Assembly: GCA_029882215.1 (NCBI GenBank)
Contig: JAOULC010000005.1
Location: forward strand, 62,001-126,000
From: Gammaproteobacteria bacterium
GTDB taxonomy: Bacteria; Pseudomonadota; Gammaproteobacteria; SZUA-229
Direction: 5' to 3'
DNA length: 64,000 nucleotides
Part shown: positions 9,486 to 18,953 of the stretch, piece by piece
How positions within the stretch are numbered: position 1 is the stretch's first letter
Layout: every line of letters begins with the position of its first letter
Notes under the pieces: model-generated
Seen by the model: only the letters and a program-made list of their open reading frames with translations
Told to the model about the DNA's origin: nothing
Database searches by the model: none
Translations under genes and position numbers: made by a program

Positions 9486-10589
9486 TTACGCATGGTCATT
9501 ACTGATACCTCTAAACAATTTTCTTTTTATAAATTTCATAGAACGATATACTGAAAAAACAAGCTTTAATATCAAGCCTCTAACTGAATAATTAAAGTGC
9601 TCTATTGCTCGTAGATTAATAATTTCCGGATGCCAGCGTTCCGCCCACTTGGGGCTTGTATTTAAATTTATCGTAGTAATACTTGTGTCTAGCAAAGCGC
9701 ACTCAATTATTTTTTTAACCAGTATTGAGCCGGGACCAAATTGCGTAAGGTCTTCTGAATATGATATTTTATGTAAGTAGAGGTTAGAACAATGCCTGAA
9801 AGAAATAGCACCTGCTATCAACTTATCATTTAAATAAAGCAAATATATTAGTGCTTTTTTATGTTTCGAAAACCCTTTCCATGATTTTTTATAGAAATTT
9901 GTAGTGCACAGATCTGATGAAATTGACGTTTGTAACTTACCCTTCCACCCAGAACCCTCCAGCTCAATAAATTGGCTCATCGCATCAGCCACTTCATTTT
10001 CAGAGGTATAACATTTGAGGTCTAATGCATCATCCTTCGCAAGCATCTTTTTTTCTAATCGATTAATATTTTTAAACATTTTTTTAGATATCACATCGGA
10101 AACAGTAGCCTTCGATTCTATATCAAAATATGCTGACTCTTTATGATAAAAAGGAACCATATGAGATTTATGTAAACCTGAATCGGCAATAATATTGCGA
10201 GCCTGAAAATAATCCCATCCTGATATATTTTTTGACAAAGACATTTTAAGCTCACCAACAAGATCATTTATGTTGAAATTATTCTGCCCAGCAAAAACAA
10301 AAACATCGAGATGATCATGATTGCTAACCTGAATAACAGACACCTTAAGAAAGCAAATACGCTTAACCTTAATAAACAAAGGCACGGCTAGTACTAGGTC
10401 TTGATCAACAAATGCAAACGCATATACCAGCTTATACTTATCTAACAGTAACGAAGATGACAATGCAAAATCAGGGAAAGAACTAGCACAACTACTTGCG
10501 TTATGCTCTGAAATATCATTCCACTTGGCAACAATATCCTGAGGCGGTCTTTCATTTATATAAAACTTCCAGTGTAGTTTATTGTCCAT
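9486..10589 (-). CDS. CelD/BcsL-type GNAT acetyltransferase (FemAB-like)
   Basis: 367 residues. The second half has the FemAB/CelD acyltransferase pattern: MFKNINRLEKKMLAKDD-like basic stretch, FIELEGSGWKGK, then a LIYLLYLNDKLIAGAISFRH strand and a KISYSEDLTQFGPGSIL segment, as in the Acetyltransf_6 family found in XrtA-type EPS loci. The exact acceptor is unknown for most members; acyl or aminoacyl transfer to a polysaccharide amine is plausible, which would fit the deacetylase nearby. No strong ribosome site is visible before the ATG. It lies upstream of the carbamoyltransferase in the same direction, 184 bases away. Confidence 0.78.
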   Translation of the reverse strand: MDNKLHWKFYINERPPQDIVAKWNDISEHNASSCASSFPDFALSSSLLLDKYKLVYAFAFVDQDLVLAVPLFIKVKRICFLKVSVIQVSNHDHLDVFVFAGQNNFNINDLVGELKMSLSKNISGWDYFQARNIIADSGLHKSHMVPFYHKESAYFDIESKATVSDVISKKMFKNINRLEKKMLAKDDALDLKCYTSENEVADAMSQFIELEGSGWKGKLQTSISSDLCTTNFYKKSWKGFSKHKKALIYLLYLNDKLIAGAISFRHCSNLYLHKISYSEDLTQFGPGSILVKKIIECALLDTSITTINLNTSPKWAERWHPEIINLRAIEHFNYSVRGLILKLVFSVYRSMKFIKRKLFRGISNDHA

Positions 10590-10689
10590 AACTTAATCGC
10601 TGCATCATATTCTATGTGGTAGTCAAAAAAACATTACTGTTGGCAATACCATATTTATCTTAATAACTTTAGTTCTGCTCATATTAAAT

Positions 10690-11808
10690 CTAGACAGTCC
10701 TTCCAAAATATGCTTTAACCGTCTTCAAGTAATCTTCGATTTTAAAATAAAACTTGTTTCTTCTTATTTTTATCCAGTACAACCTATCGCAATCAGTGGA
10801 TAAACTTTTCTTGTAAGCACTATCACCAGCCATAAAGTCGTAACTTTCGTACCCTCCCATCTCGGCGTAGAAGTTAACCACCATCAAATGACAGACAAGC
10901 CCCGGTCGAAAGTCATTACCTGACCTGTAATTAAGACCACTTTGGTAAAAATATACTTTTTTATCATAAGCAAAACAGTATATATAGCCAATCAACTCAG
11001 CCCCACTCGCTATTTTGAACAGATGAAGGTGATTGAGAGTAAAACTATCCGTTATCATTTTATCATGAAATGATTTAAAAAAAGGACTTGAAAAGGAGCC
11101 TGGCTCACCTTTTAATTCCCAGCTTTTTTGATGAAGAGCCTCCAGGCCAGCCAAATAATCCAGTGCTAATTCCTGAGTACTTGCAAGCTCAACCGTCAGC
11201 TTAGTATCTGTCTCGTAATTTCTGATACTTTTATTTATTTGTGAACGCTTATTTTTACTTAATAATGGCAATAGAGAATTGCCATTAGAGCGAACACGAT
11301 TTAAGTCTATATAGAAAGACGATCTTGACTCTATTAACTTTACAGTTAATTCTGGTTCGACAGAGTTTAGAGAACTTACCCACTCCTCGCCTACTGCTGG
11401 ACAATGAAACTCTCCCCATCGCTTCACTGAATATGACAGAAGCTTACTATAATTGTATTTCGTCACCACCGGGCTCAATAGAAACCCATTATATTCTATT
11501 GTAATCTCATCAAACAGATCTTCACCGATTGAATTCAAGTAACCACGACTACAATAAATAAAGCTATTTTCAAATCCTTTTTTTATACCCACAAAAAAAG
11601 CAAAGATAACGCCTGACTTGTCTTCAACATAAACAAACCGGACATCCTGTGTTGATGGCAGACACTTAATCCATGCACCAATCCACTCCCACGACAAGAA
11701 AAAACTATGCGGACATATTTTTAGAAGAAACAACCAAATAGATTTCACCTTTTCAAATTCATAAAAAGGATTCAATTCGTAAAATACAAATTCTGGTTTT
11801 TTATCCAC
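10690..11808 (-). CDS. Second CelD/FemAB-like GNAT acetyltransferase
   Basis: 372 residues from a GTG start. It is related in layout to the neighbour at 9486: a basic KNKRSQINKSIRNYE segment (about residues 188-202), LEALHQKSWELKGEPG, then LIGYIYCFAYDKKVYFYQSG and the conserved YRSGNDFRPG and YDFMAGDSAYK segments. The last two are typical of the Acetyltransf_6 (BcsL/CelD) family in which a GNAT fold binds acyl-CoA or acyl-ACP. Two paralogues in a row suggest two acylation steps or a heteromeric enzyme. The substrate is unknown; assignment to polysaccharide modification rests on the neighbours. Confidence 0.78.
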   Translation of the reverse strand: MDKKPEFVFYELNPFYEFEKVKSIWLFLLKICPHSFFLSWEWIGAWIKCLPSTQDVRFVYVEDKSGVIFAFFVGIKKGFENSFIYCSRGYLNSIGEDLFDEITIEYNGFLLSPVVTKYNYSKLLSYSVKRWGEFHCPAVGEEWVSSLNSVEPELTVKLIESRSSFYIDLNRVRSNGNSLLPLLSKNKRSQINKSIRNYETDTKLTVELASTQELALDYLAGLEALHQKSWELKGEPGSFSSPFFKSFHDKMITDSFTLNHLHLFKIASGAELIGYIYCFAYDKKVYFYQSGLNYRSGNDFRPGLVCHLMVVNFYAEMGGYESYDFMAGDSAYKKSLSTDCDRLYWIKIRRNKFYFKIEDYLKTVKAYFGRTV

Positions 11809-11899
11809 TGCTTTAATTGACTCGCTGATTTACTGCAAAACAGATAAAAAACTATAAACAATATTTGAACAAAAAAATGCAAAATACATTCTTAAATGC

Positions 11900-12931
11900 T
11901 TAGTCATAACACTCATCCGCACCTTGTCTGAAATAATTTGGAGCAGCCAGCATCGCTGCGAATAGCGCCTTACTTGTATATCTTTCAACATGAAGTCGTT
12001 TAAGTTCAAAACGATCATCATCAGGAATAGAATTTGATCCTGCAATATACGAGCACCCTATTTTGTACGCACTTTCAGACATCGCCTTAATCTCGTTATT
12101 AAAATCTTGCTTCCCACCGACCGGATATGCTATGGCCACACAATTATTGTTTATTTTATCGTTAATAATGTTTCTTGAATTAACAATCTCATCCTCAAGC
12201 TTTGACTTATCAAGTTGTGACAACACAGGGTGAGATCGCGTATGGGATCCAATTTCCATCCCATTTTTTGACATTTCAACAACCTGATTCCAGGTCAGGG
12301 GCATACAATCATTGTATCCATCTGACGGTATATCTACACCATAAAGAGTTTTTAATTCTTCAATTCTCTTTATTCTGCTATCATCCGGAATTCCTTTTAA
12401 AAACTTCAATAGCCTGCATAGCTCTGACTCTTTATTATCTTTTGTAATATCAATAATGTAATTATTGTTATCCAGATGATATTTTCCTTCGGGTATTTTT
12501 TTTATTATGTACGACACATAATCAAACCAAAATGGATTAGTCGTTCCTATATAATCAGTTGCAATAAAAAATGTCGCCGGAACCCCGTGCTTTTTTAACA
12601 CAGGAAAAGCATTTATATAGTTATCATCAAAGCCATCATCAAATGAAATAATCACACTATTTTTAGCTACACGCCTTCCATTTTCAATATCAGATACAAT
12701 CTCTTCAAATGTAGTTGGATTATAGAATTTCTTTACATGTTCAACCTGCCACTCAAAATCACTTACACTCGCGCTTATTAATTCAGCATCAAATTCGTAG
12801 TCATTCTCACTCCCTATATCTTTTATTCTGTGGTATGCCAAAATTTTTAAGTCACTAGACCGAAATCTTCGAAGAAGATTAAGAATAGATGTTCTATACA
12901 TCAGGGCGGCAGCCAGTTCCATTTTACCCAT
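11900..12931 (-). CDS. Polysaccharide deacetylase (CE4, YHR-type)
   Basis: 343 residues; the start at 12931 is supported by an AGGGGG ribosome site five bases upstream. The NodB domain begins with LAYHRI (about residues 32-37), then IISFDDGFDDNY (motif 1), GVPATFFIAT, GMEIGSHTRSHP (motif 2, two metal His) and AIAYPVGG (motif 3 region). All core motifs are intact. No signal peptide is evident. It is the first of four genes (deacetylase, two GNAT acyltransferases, carbamoyltransferase) that look like a decoration set for the EPS repeat. A free amine made here could be the acceptor for one of the GNAT proteins, which is inference. Confidence 0.88.
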   Translation of the reverse strand: MGKMELAAALMYRTSILNLLRRFRSSDLKILAYHRIKDIGSENDYEFDAELISASVSDFEWQVEHVKKFYNPTTFEEIVSDIENGRRVAKNSVIISFDDGFDDNYINAFPVLKKHGVPATFFIATDYIGTTNPFWFDYVSYIIKKIPEGKYHLDNNNYIIDITKDNKESELCRLLKFLKGIPDDSRIKRIEELKTLYGVDIPSDGYNDCMPLTWNQVVEMSKNGMEIGSHTRSHPVLSQLDKSKLEDEIVNSRNIINDKINNNCVAIAYPVGGKQDFNNEIKAMSESAYKIGCSYIAGSNSIPDDDRFELKRLHVERYTSKALFAAMLAAPNYFRQGADECYD

Positions 12932-13012
12932 AATTACCCCCTATTAATGCAGGTTGCGATTAAGTGGTCTGCTTTTTTTTGTAAGATATACCATTCCATA
13001 AGCGTAAATGTA

Positions 13013-14284
13013 TTACTGTGCATTATCGAGTTGATTAAATTCATGTTTTAGCGCATCTGTATATTCATTAAAAAAGTGATACAGGGAACTATCAACCACT
13101 TTAACGGCACCTTCCAGTAAATGACATCGCCCACTACCCGGTAATATACTGCAAAGATTTACCAGATTATCAAGATCTGCTTTTGAGCCTTTTCCTGTAT
13201 CAATTTTGTTTAGCAATTGCGACATATAATAGGTACCGGTTTTACATGACGGGCATTGACCACATGAAGCATCTGCAAAGAAATCCATATACTGAGCAAC
13301 CCGTTTAACGATACCCGTGCCCTGTGACACAACAATCATTGCACCAGTACCTAGAGCAGCGCGTTTTAACTGTACAGAATTAAAGTCCAGATTTACATCA
13401 AGACTCTCTCCGGTAAGGATTGTGTTTGATGGCCCACCTGTAAATACAGCTTTTAATTTTTTACCAACTAACAAACCCTGACCATACGTATATATTAAAT
13501 CCTCAAGCGTCGTACCCATCGGCAGCTCAAAAACACCCGGCGACAATACATCACCACTTAAACTGTATAGTTTAGTACCACTAGCATCCTTTATACCCAG
13601 ATCATGAAACCATTTAACACCGTTACGCATGATATGCGGCACATTAGATAATGTTTCTACATTATTAACCAGCGTAGGTCTTCCAAACACACCGGCGGTA
13701 GTTGGACGCGGCTCTTTTCCTCTTGGGAATGGGAAGCTACCTTCTACTGCTTCTATAGCGGCGGTTTCTTCACCAGCTATATAATGTCCAGTACTGGCAA
13801 CCACCTTATAGTCCATCAGCAATCCGGCGCCCTGAATACTTTCGTAAAAGCCGGATTGCTGCCATTTCTCTACCGCTGTTTCCATCATCTTAATGCAACT
13901 ATCTAGATTAGGATTAATATAAAATATTATATTTGTAATACCACACGCAATAGCCGCTATCGACGCGCCCTCTATGACTTGCAGAGGTGTTTCTTCCAAT
14001 AACACTCTGTCCTTAAATGTTCCCGGCTCATCCTCATTACCGTTACATATCAGGTATTTTTCACTACTTGTCTGTTCGGATATAGCCTGCCATTTTTTAT
14101 ATGCAGGATAACCGCTACCTCCGAGACCCAATAAACCTGCATCTTTTATCATTGGTATTATTGCAGTGGGATCTTCGAGTGCCACTTTTAAACCATCACC
14201 TCCCCAGCCTTCTTGCCAACGTGATATGTCTGCCCCTATTCGACTCTTACTATTTAACAATACCTGATTCAATTCGTGCTTCAT
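13013..14284 (-). CDS. NuoF-like NADH-binding flavoprotein (FMN, 4Fe-4S)
   Basis: 423 residues homologous to the 51-kDa subunit of complex I and diaphorase subunits. Visible landmarks are LLGLGGSGYPAYKKW and NGNEDEPGTFKDR (FMN/NADH site), GEETAAIEAVEG, the RPTLVNNVETL strand, and CGQCPSCKTGT plus a later GSGRCHLLEG, which give the four Cys of a NuoF-type 4Fe-4S cluster. It should oxidise NADH and pass electrons on. The usual other Nuo subunits are absent; instead the upstream gene overlaps by 4 bases (ATGA) and encodes an SdhA-like flavoprotein. The natural reading is an NADH-dependent input module for that reductase. Confidence 0.88.
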   Translation of the reverse strand: MKHELNQVLLNSKSRIGADISRWQEGWGGDGLKVALEDPTAIIPMIKDAGLLGLGGSGYPAYKKWQAISEQTSSEKYLICNGNEDEPGTFKDRVLLEETPLQVIEGASIAAIACGITNIIFYINPNLDSCIKMMETAVEKWQQSGFYESIQGAGLLMDYKVVASTGHYIAGEETAAIEAVEGSFPFPRGKEPRPTTAGVFGRPTLVNNVETLSNVPHIMRNGVKWFHDLGIKDASGTKLYSLSGDVLSPGVFELPMGTTLEDLIYTYGQGLLVGKKLKAVFTGGPSNTILTGESLDVNLDFNSVQLKRAALGTGAMIVVSQGTGIVKRVAQYMDFFADASCGQCPSCKTGTYYMSQLLNKIDTGKGSKADLDNLVNLCSILPGSGRCHLLEGAVKVVDSSLYHFFNEYTDALKHEFNQLDNAQ

Positions 14285-15900
14285 GATAAGTCTTTTATAT
14301 TCTTATGCAGACCGGAATAATCTGAGTCTGTCTCAAACTTTGCATAATCAGGAAATAATATGGGACACTTTTTATCCATCGGCATATTTGCAAGTGTTAA
14401 TTCACGACGCAAACGGCTAAGATGCTCTATTGTAATTTTCCCATGAGATATTCTTGATGAATTTTTTGCTATATGTGCTCCAGCTCGTCTCCCAAAACAA
14501 ATTATTTCTAGCAATGAGTTTCCCATTAAGCGATTCCTGCCGTGTATACCACCACTAACTTCGCCGACACAGTACAATCCTTTAACATTCGTTCTTCCGT
14601 GTTCATCGATCACCACACCACCATTCTGATAATGTAAAGTAGGATATATCAACAATGGTTTTTTTCTTGGGTCAGCTCCGCTTTTGTGCCCCAGCTTTAT
14701 TAACTTTGGGAATCGCGCTTCAAATATACCAGGGCTCTTTAGCTCAAGCCCTGGTGTATCCAGCCAGACACCTTTGCTACCGCCGCCTGCATCAATACCT
14801 CGTCCTTCAGCACACTCACGCATAATCGCAGCGCAAACTTTATCTCTTGGCAACAATTCATCTATAAACCGATCACCTTTTGCATTCAATAAATACGCTC
14901 CTGCAGAGCGCACACCTTCTGTCACTAAAGACCCTGAAAGATGCTGAGGATAGGCCAGACCAGAAGGGTGATATTGAAAGGAATCCAGATCACGAAGCTT
15001 TGCTCCTAGTCGATAAGCCAGAGTCAAGCCATCACCTGTAGCACCAAAGTGATTTGAAGTTGGAAAATTATTTATATGTAATCGTCCAATTCCTCCTGTT
15101 GCAATAACAACCGCCTTAGCCCTTACTAATTTATATCGGTTTTCTTGCAAGGATGAGAGGACTGCGCCTGTACAATGCCCATCTTCATTTGTTAATAATT
15201 CCACTGTCGGTGTATAATCCAGAACTTCGATACTGCTACTTCTCACCGCCTCTTTTAACACCCTCATCATTTCAAGGCCGGTATAATCCCTAAAATAAGC
15301 AACTCTTGGAACACTAGTTCCACCAGCCTGTCGCGTTAGCAGATCGCCATACTCATCAAGATCAAATTGCATACCCTGCTGTATCAACCATCGCACAACA
15401 TCTGGCGCACTCATCACCATCTCTGCTACTAGCTTATTTTCAACCTGACGATGTCCGCTCTTAATTGTATCTTCGAAATGCTGCTGCGGAGTATCGTTTT
15501 TATTGATAGATACCTGTATTCCGCCTTCTGCCATAATTGTATTGCTATCACCCAGCCTCAGCTTGGTTGCCAACATTACACTTATGCCTGATTCAGCTGC
15601 TGTAAGAGCTGCTGCACAACCCGCCCCACCTCCTCCAATTACAAGGAGATCAGTATCGACAACCGGAGCGCCTGCAAGATCTGCCTCATCGATACGTGCA
15701 TCTGCCTGCAGCAACTCTGCTAACTGTGCGTGGCATATTTCCCCTTTATTGACACCCACATTCAGAGTTACGCATGAGTCCTGATAATAATCAGGATGAT
15801 ATTTCTCTAACAAATTTTCATAACTGACGTCGGGCAACGGTCTTTCTTTTGTAGCCCGATAAATCTCTATTGCGTCCGAAAAAGATATAGATTTTTCCAT
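14281..15900 (-). CDS. SdhA/fumarate-reductase-like FAD flavoprotein
   Basis: 539 residues. A Rossmann FAD site is clear (DLLVIGGGGAGCAAAL, about residues 83-98), followed by SNTIMAEGGIQ, FQYHPSGLAYP, LVTEGVRSAGAYLLN and the C-terminal GEVSGGIHGRNRLMGNSLLE. The order and spacing match SdhA, FrdA and NadB. The His that carries covalent FAD in succinate dehydrogenase (SHT) is Asn here (SNT), so FAD should be non-covalent. The C-terminus is shorter than SdhA. The substrate could be fumarate, another enoate, or the reverse dehydrogenation. It overlaps the NuoF-like gene and lies 16 bases after the iron-sulfur gene, forming one operon. Confidence 0.85.
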   Translation of the reverse strand: MEKSISFSDAIEIYRATKERPLPDVSYENLLEKYHPDYYQDSCVTLNVGVNKGEICHAQLAELLQADARIDEADLAGAPVVDTDLLVIGGGGAGCAAALTAAESGISVMLATKLRLGDSNTIMAEGGIQVSINKNDTPQQHFEDTIKSGHRQVENKLVAEMVMSAPDVVRWLIQQGMQFDLDEYGDLLTRQAGGTSVPRVAYFRDYTGLEMMRVLKEAVRSSSIEVLDYTPTVELLTNEDGHCTGAVLSSLQENRYKLVRAKAVVIATGGIGRLHINNFPTSNHFGATGDGLTLAYRLGAKLRDLDSFQYHPSGLAYPQHLSGSLVTEGVRSAGAYLLNAKGDRFIDELLPRDKVCAAIMRECAEGRGIDAGGGSKGVWLDTPGLELKSPGIFEARFPKLIKLGHKSGADPRKKPLLIYPTLHYQNGGVVIDEHGRTNVKGLYCVGEVSGGIHGRNRLMGNSLLEIICFGRRAGAHIAKNSSRISHGKITIEHLSRLRRELTLANMPMDKKCPILFPDYAKFETDSDYSGLHKNIKDLS

Positions 15901-15916
15901 ATTTATATTTGTGCTC

Positions 15917-16594
15917 TTAAAAAATAACTTTTAACTCACCTTTACGTAAGTCCTCAAGACGATTTATTAAATTTGATGGGCGAGTATGTAGATGAGCAGT
16001 AACTCTGCGAGAAAAGATACCTACATAATTTGGAGCTATAGATTCAGGACAGGCGCTCTGACATAAATTACACAGTACGCATTCATCAAACAAATCACCG
16101 GCTTCACGAAAACGACCTTTAGTTGCCAATATGACAGCTCTTTCAACATCAATAGCTTTAGGGCATGTCGAGTTACAGCCACCACAGTGCCGACATGATT
16201 CGGCCTCTGGAAATATTTCGTGAAACTTAGACTGAACTTCCCAGGAATTCTTTATATCTTCAAGCTTGTACGACTGCTTTGCTGGAGTAGGAAACGCTAA
16301 AAAAACAACCTGCATACCCTCTTCGATAAGCACCTGACAACCCAGCTCCATTGAGACTCCAGGCGCGCCGTTTCGGCGAATCATAACACAACAAGCACCA
16401 CAAACACCCTCAAGGCATCCTACACTTTTTATTCTGGGATAGCCCGAGTGCCACAAGGCTTGTATAACTGACAAATCCTCTGGAGCAGATATTGCCTTAC
16501 CGTTAATAACAGTATTAATATATTTAGCGTTATTATTATCCATTTCCCTAATATCTCGGCTTAATACCTGACGACAGCTAACTTTAAAACACAT
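15917..16594 (-). CDS. SdhB/FrdB-like iron-sulfur protein
   Basis: 225 residues as drawn, or 208 from an ATG at 16543 that has AGGGA just upstream; the true start is unsettled. The N-terminal ferredoxin fold has GCLEGVCGACCV with a later Cys (2Fe-2S), and the C-terminal half has CRHCGGCNSTCP and CVLCNLCQSACPE, two further cluster motifs like those of SdhB/FrdB. It should wire the NuoF-like subunit to the SdhA-like subunit. It is the first gene of a three-gene unit. There is no membrane anchor subunit, so the complex is predicted to be soluble or peripheral. Confidence 0.85.
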   Translation of the reverse strand: MCFKVSCRQVLSRDIREMDNNNAKYINTVINGKAISAPEDLSVIQALWHSGYPRIKSVGCLEGVCGACCVMIRRNGAPGVSMELGCQVLIEEGMQVVFLAFPTPAKQSYKLEDIKNSWEVQSKFHEIFPEAESCRHCGGCNSTCPKAIDVERAVILATKGRFREAGDLFDECVLCNLCQSACPESIAPNYVGIFSRRVTAHLHTRPSNLINRLEDLRKGELKVIF

Positions 16595-17153
16595 GGCGCA
16601 CTCATATAAATGAAAAGTGGCCGACTATTGAAGCACTTGCAATAAAGCATTAAAACCTTCCATCCTTGTCACGCCTTTATAGTGAAGATATTTACATTTT
16701 AATACATACAAAATACACTTCAATAACTCAAATCAATATATTTCACTTTCACCTCCAATCTTCAAAGGATTTGAGCATAACAATGGATAAATGTGTAAAA
16801 AAAAAGGACGTTTTATTTGCGACCGAACCGAACCCAAATACTTTATCTTAAGATTATAACTCAAGCAGTATCGTATGTGACTTTATTCTTCAGAATATTG
16901 GCTCAATGCTAATGCAAATAAAATCAATTACTCCTTACTGATACGCCACTAATTATGTGACGACATTACAAGTTTAAAGTATGATATAGACTCTCTGGTA
17001 AATCACTTAAAACCTAAAAAAGATAAAGACGACTGGTCAACAAGGAACATCTAAAAAACTATTGAGCCATAATTACGAATAAGACGAGAGCATGACACAT
17101 GGAAACTTTAGAAGCTTTATTCAACAATACAGCCTATATATAATAACGACATA
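16595..17153. other. Divergent intergenic region
   Basis: About 560 AT-rich bases between the redox operon (minus) and the SGNH/acyltransferase pair (plus). A 61-codon frame at 16666-16851 lacks a ribosome site and protein-like composition, so I do not call it. No tRNA, repeat or strong hairpin is visible. Both promoters should lie here. Confidence 0.5.
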
Positions 17154-17837
17154 ATGACTGATCTTGAGTACCCTGTCCGACGTCCGTATAAATCAGCTCT
17201 ACTAATATTAACTGTTGCTTTAGGGGTGTTTTTATATATGCAAAGCGACACTTTTAGGCGACACTACAAGCCATTGTTACTGGCATATATATATTCATTT
17301 ATGGATAACAAGTCGAGCAAGTCTGCTAAAAATATCTCAATAGGATCATCTACAGTTGAACGAATGGATCATGAGCGATATTTAGCTTGTGGAAAATGGC
17401 GCAACAGGGGGTTTGGATCTTCAGTCATATCACATTCTATTGAATACATAAAACACCAAGCCTTCTCACATAACACAAAATCTATCCTAGTATATGCAGG
17501 GGAAAACGATATAGCATACGGTAAAAACACAAAACAAACGCTCGTTGACTTTAAGAAGCTTATTGGGCTGCTCTCTGTTAAATACCCAAAAGCCATGATA
17601 AACATATTTGCCATCAAACTCTCACCGAAAAGAACAGTCTTTTCAAAGGCATACATAAAGCTTAATAAAGATATTAACGCTTACGCAGCCACACTTAAAA
17701 ATGCAATGTTTTTTTCATCTAAACTATCTAACAACATCCTTAATGACTCAAAATTTTACTTAACAGACCAGCTTCATCTTTCACATGAAGGCTATCGTGA
17801 ATTAACAAGGGAATTTAATATAAAATGCAAAAAGTAA
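17154..17837 (+). CDS. Membrane-anchored SGNH/GDSL-like hydrolase
   Basis: 227 residues with an N-terminal anchor (about residues 14-31). The SGNH blocks are recognisable: block I ISIGSSTVERM (GSS instead of GDS, with the nucleophile Ser kept), block II RGFGSS (Gly), block III YAGENDI (Asn) and block V DQLHLSHEGY with the Asp-x-x-His pair. It is therefore likely an active esterase or acyl-transfer enzyme facing the periplasm. Its end overlaps the following acyltransferase-3 gene by 13 bases. SGNH domains often work with acyltransferase-3 proteins in O-acetylation of polysaccharides, so the two probably form one acetylation unit. Confidence 0.82.
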   Translation: MTDLEYPVRRPYKSALLILTVALGVFLYMQSDTFRRHYKPLLLAYIYSFMDNKSSKSAKNISIGSSTVERMDHERYLACGKWRNRGFGSSVISHSIEYIKHQAFSHNTKSILVYAGENDIAYGKNTKQTLVDFKKLIGLLSVKYPKAMINIFAIKLSPKRTVFSKAYIKLNKDINAYAATLKNAMFFSSKLSNNILNDSKFYLTDQLHLSHEGYRELTREFNIKCKK

Positions 17838-18952
17838 ATGAAAGAATCTATTATTTAGATGCTATGAGAGGCGTCTTAATGATGCTAGGTGTGTTGCTAC
17901 ATTCAGCACAGGTCTACAATCCAGAAAGAACGTGGGTCATTTATAGCAACACCTCTAATGTGATACTGACATATCTGGTTCATATTATTCATTTATTCAG
18001 AATGCCAGCGTTCTTTATCGTATCTGGTTATTTTTGCTTATTAACCATAAAGCGGTACGGACCATATCGCTTCATTAATATCAGATTAACACGAATCCTG
18101 ATCCCGTTTATAGTGACGGCACTAACGCTAAATACTCTACAAATTCTCATCCTCACATCAACTGGCTGGAAACAGTTCGATTTAAACAACTATTTGCTAA
18201 CCGGTGAATGGGTGTCCCATTTGTGGTTTCTGATAAACCTTATTGTTTATTTTAGCCTTATATTTATTTTCACCCTTATATCAGAGAAAATACCATCGTT
18301 CACTTACACAAAAGCAAACCACCTGCTAAACAAAACACCAGTATTCTTAACGCTTATGACATTACCATTAGTTTGGCTGACAATTAAGGCATCAAGTAAG
18401 ATTGGCATACCTATATACATGGATATTTTAGGAATCATAGATGTATATGAGCTGCTGTTTTATTTCCCATTTTTTTTATTTGGCATGTGGCTAAGAGCCC
18501 ACCCAGGCCAGTTAAGAAAATTTAGCCAATTAAATATATTCGTAAGTCTAATAATTATCACTATCTTTTTATTCATTTCAGGAAAAATAGACCCAAAAGC
18601 AGGCTTACTACAGACCATCGCAAAAGAATACTTACATACCACAAGCATATGGTTTAGCGCATCTGTTTGTTTTTATATATTCAGTAATTACGCTAATTTA
18701 CAATCGAAAATATTTATGTTTTTCTCAGATGCCTCGTACACCGTTTATCTTTTTCATCATATAATAGTAATCTCAATAGCACTGATATTGACAAAAACAA
18801 ACACAGATGCACTGACGGGATTTATCATACTTATTACATTAACAACATTATTATCCGTCTTAATACATAAATTCATTATATCCAGATACAAATACTTCAG
18901 CTATGCATTCAATGGAAAGAAGTCATCTCACGTCAAAGCATCTATAAATTAA
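17825..18952 (+). CDS. Acyltransferase-3 family membrane protein (OafA-like)
   Basis: 375 residues with about ten hydrophobic segments and the family signature near the N-terminus: RIYYLDAMRGVLMMLGVLLHS (residues 7-27), with the conserved Arg and His. It also has RMPAFFIVSGYF and RLTRILIP, and a late YTVYLFHH. The family moves an acyl group, usually acetyl, across or at the inner membrane onto sugars. It overlaps the SGNH hydrolase gene by 13 bases, supporting a joint function. It converges with the second acyltransferase at 18954 with no spacer. Confidence 0.88.
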   Translation: MQKVNERIYYLDAMRGVLMMLGVLLHSAQVYNPERTWVIYSNTSNVILTYLVHIIHLFRMPAFFIVSGYFCLLTIKRYGPYRFINIRLTRILIPFIVTALTLNTLQILILTSTGWKQFDLNNYLLTGEWVSHLWFLINLIVYFSLIFIFTLISEKIPSFTYTKANHLLNKTPVFLTLMTLPLVWLTIKASSKIGIPIYMDILGIIDVYELLFYFPFFLFGMWLRAHPGQLRKFSQLNIFVSLIIITIFLFISGKIDPKAGLLQTIAKEYLHTTSIWFSASVCFYIFSNYANLQSKIFMFFSDASYTVYLFHHIIVISIALILTKTNTDALTGFIILITLTTLLSVLIHKFIISRYKYFSYAFNGKKSSHVKASIN

Positions 18953-18953
18953 A

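Noticed and set aside
13013-14284. Complex I (NuoF) as part of a full nuo operon
   Set aside because: No other Nuo subunits are present; the neighbours are SdhA- and SdhB-like instead, and the protein lacks the rest of the complex.
16666-16851. 61-codon frame in the divergent spacer at 16.6-17.1 kb
   Set aside because: No ribosome site, low-complexity composition and no protein-like pattern.
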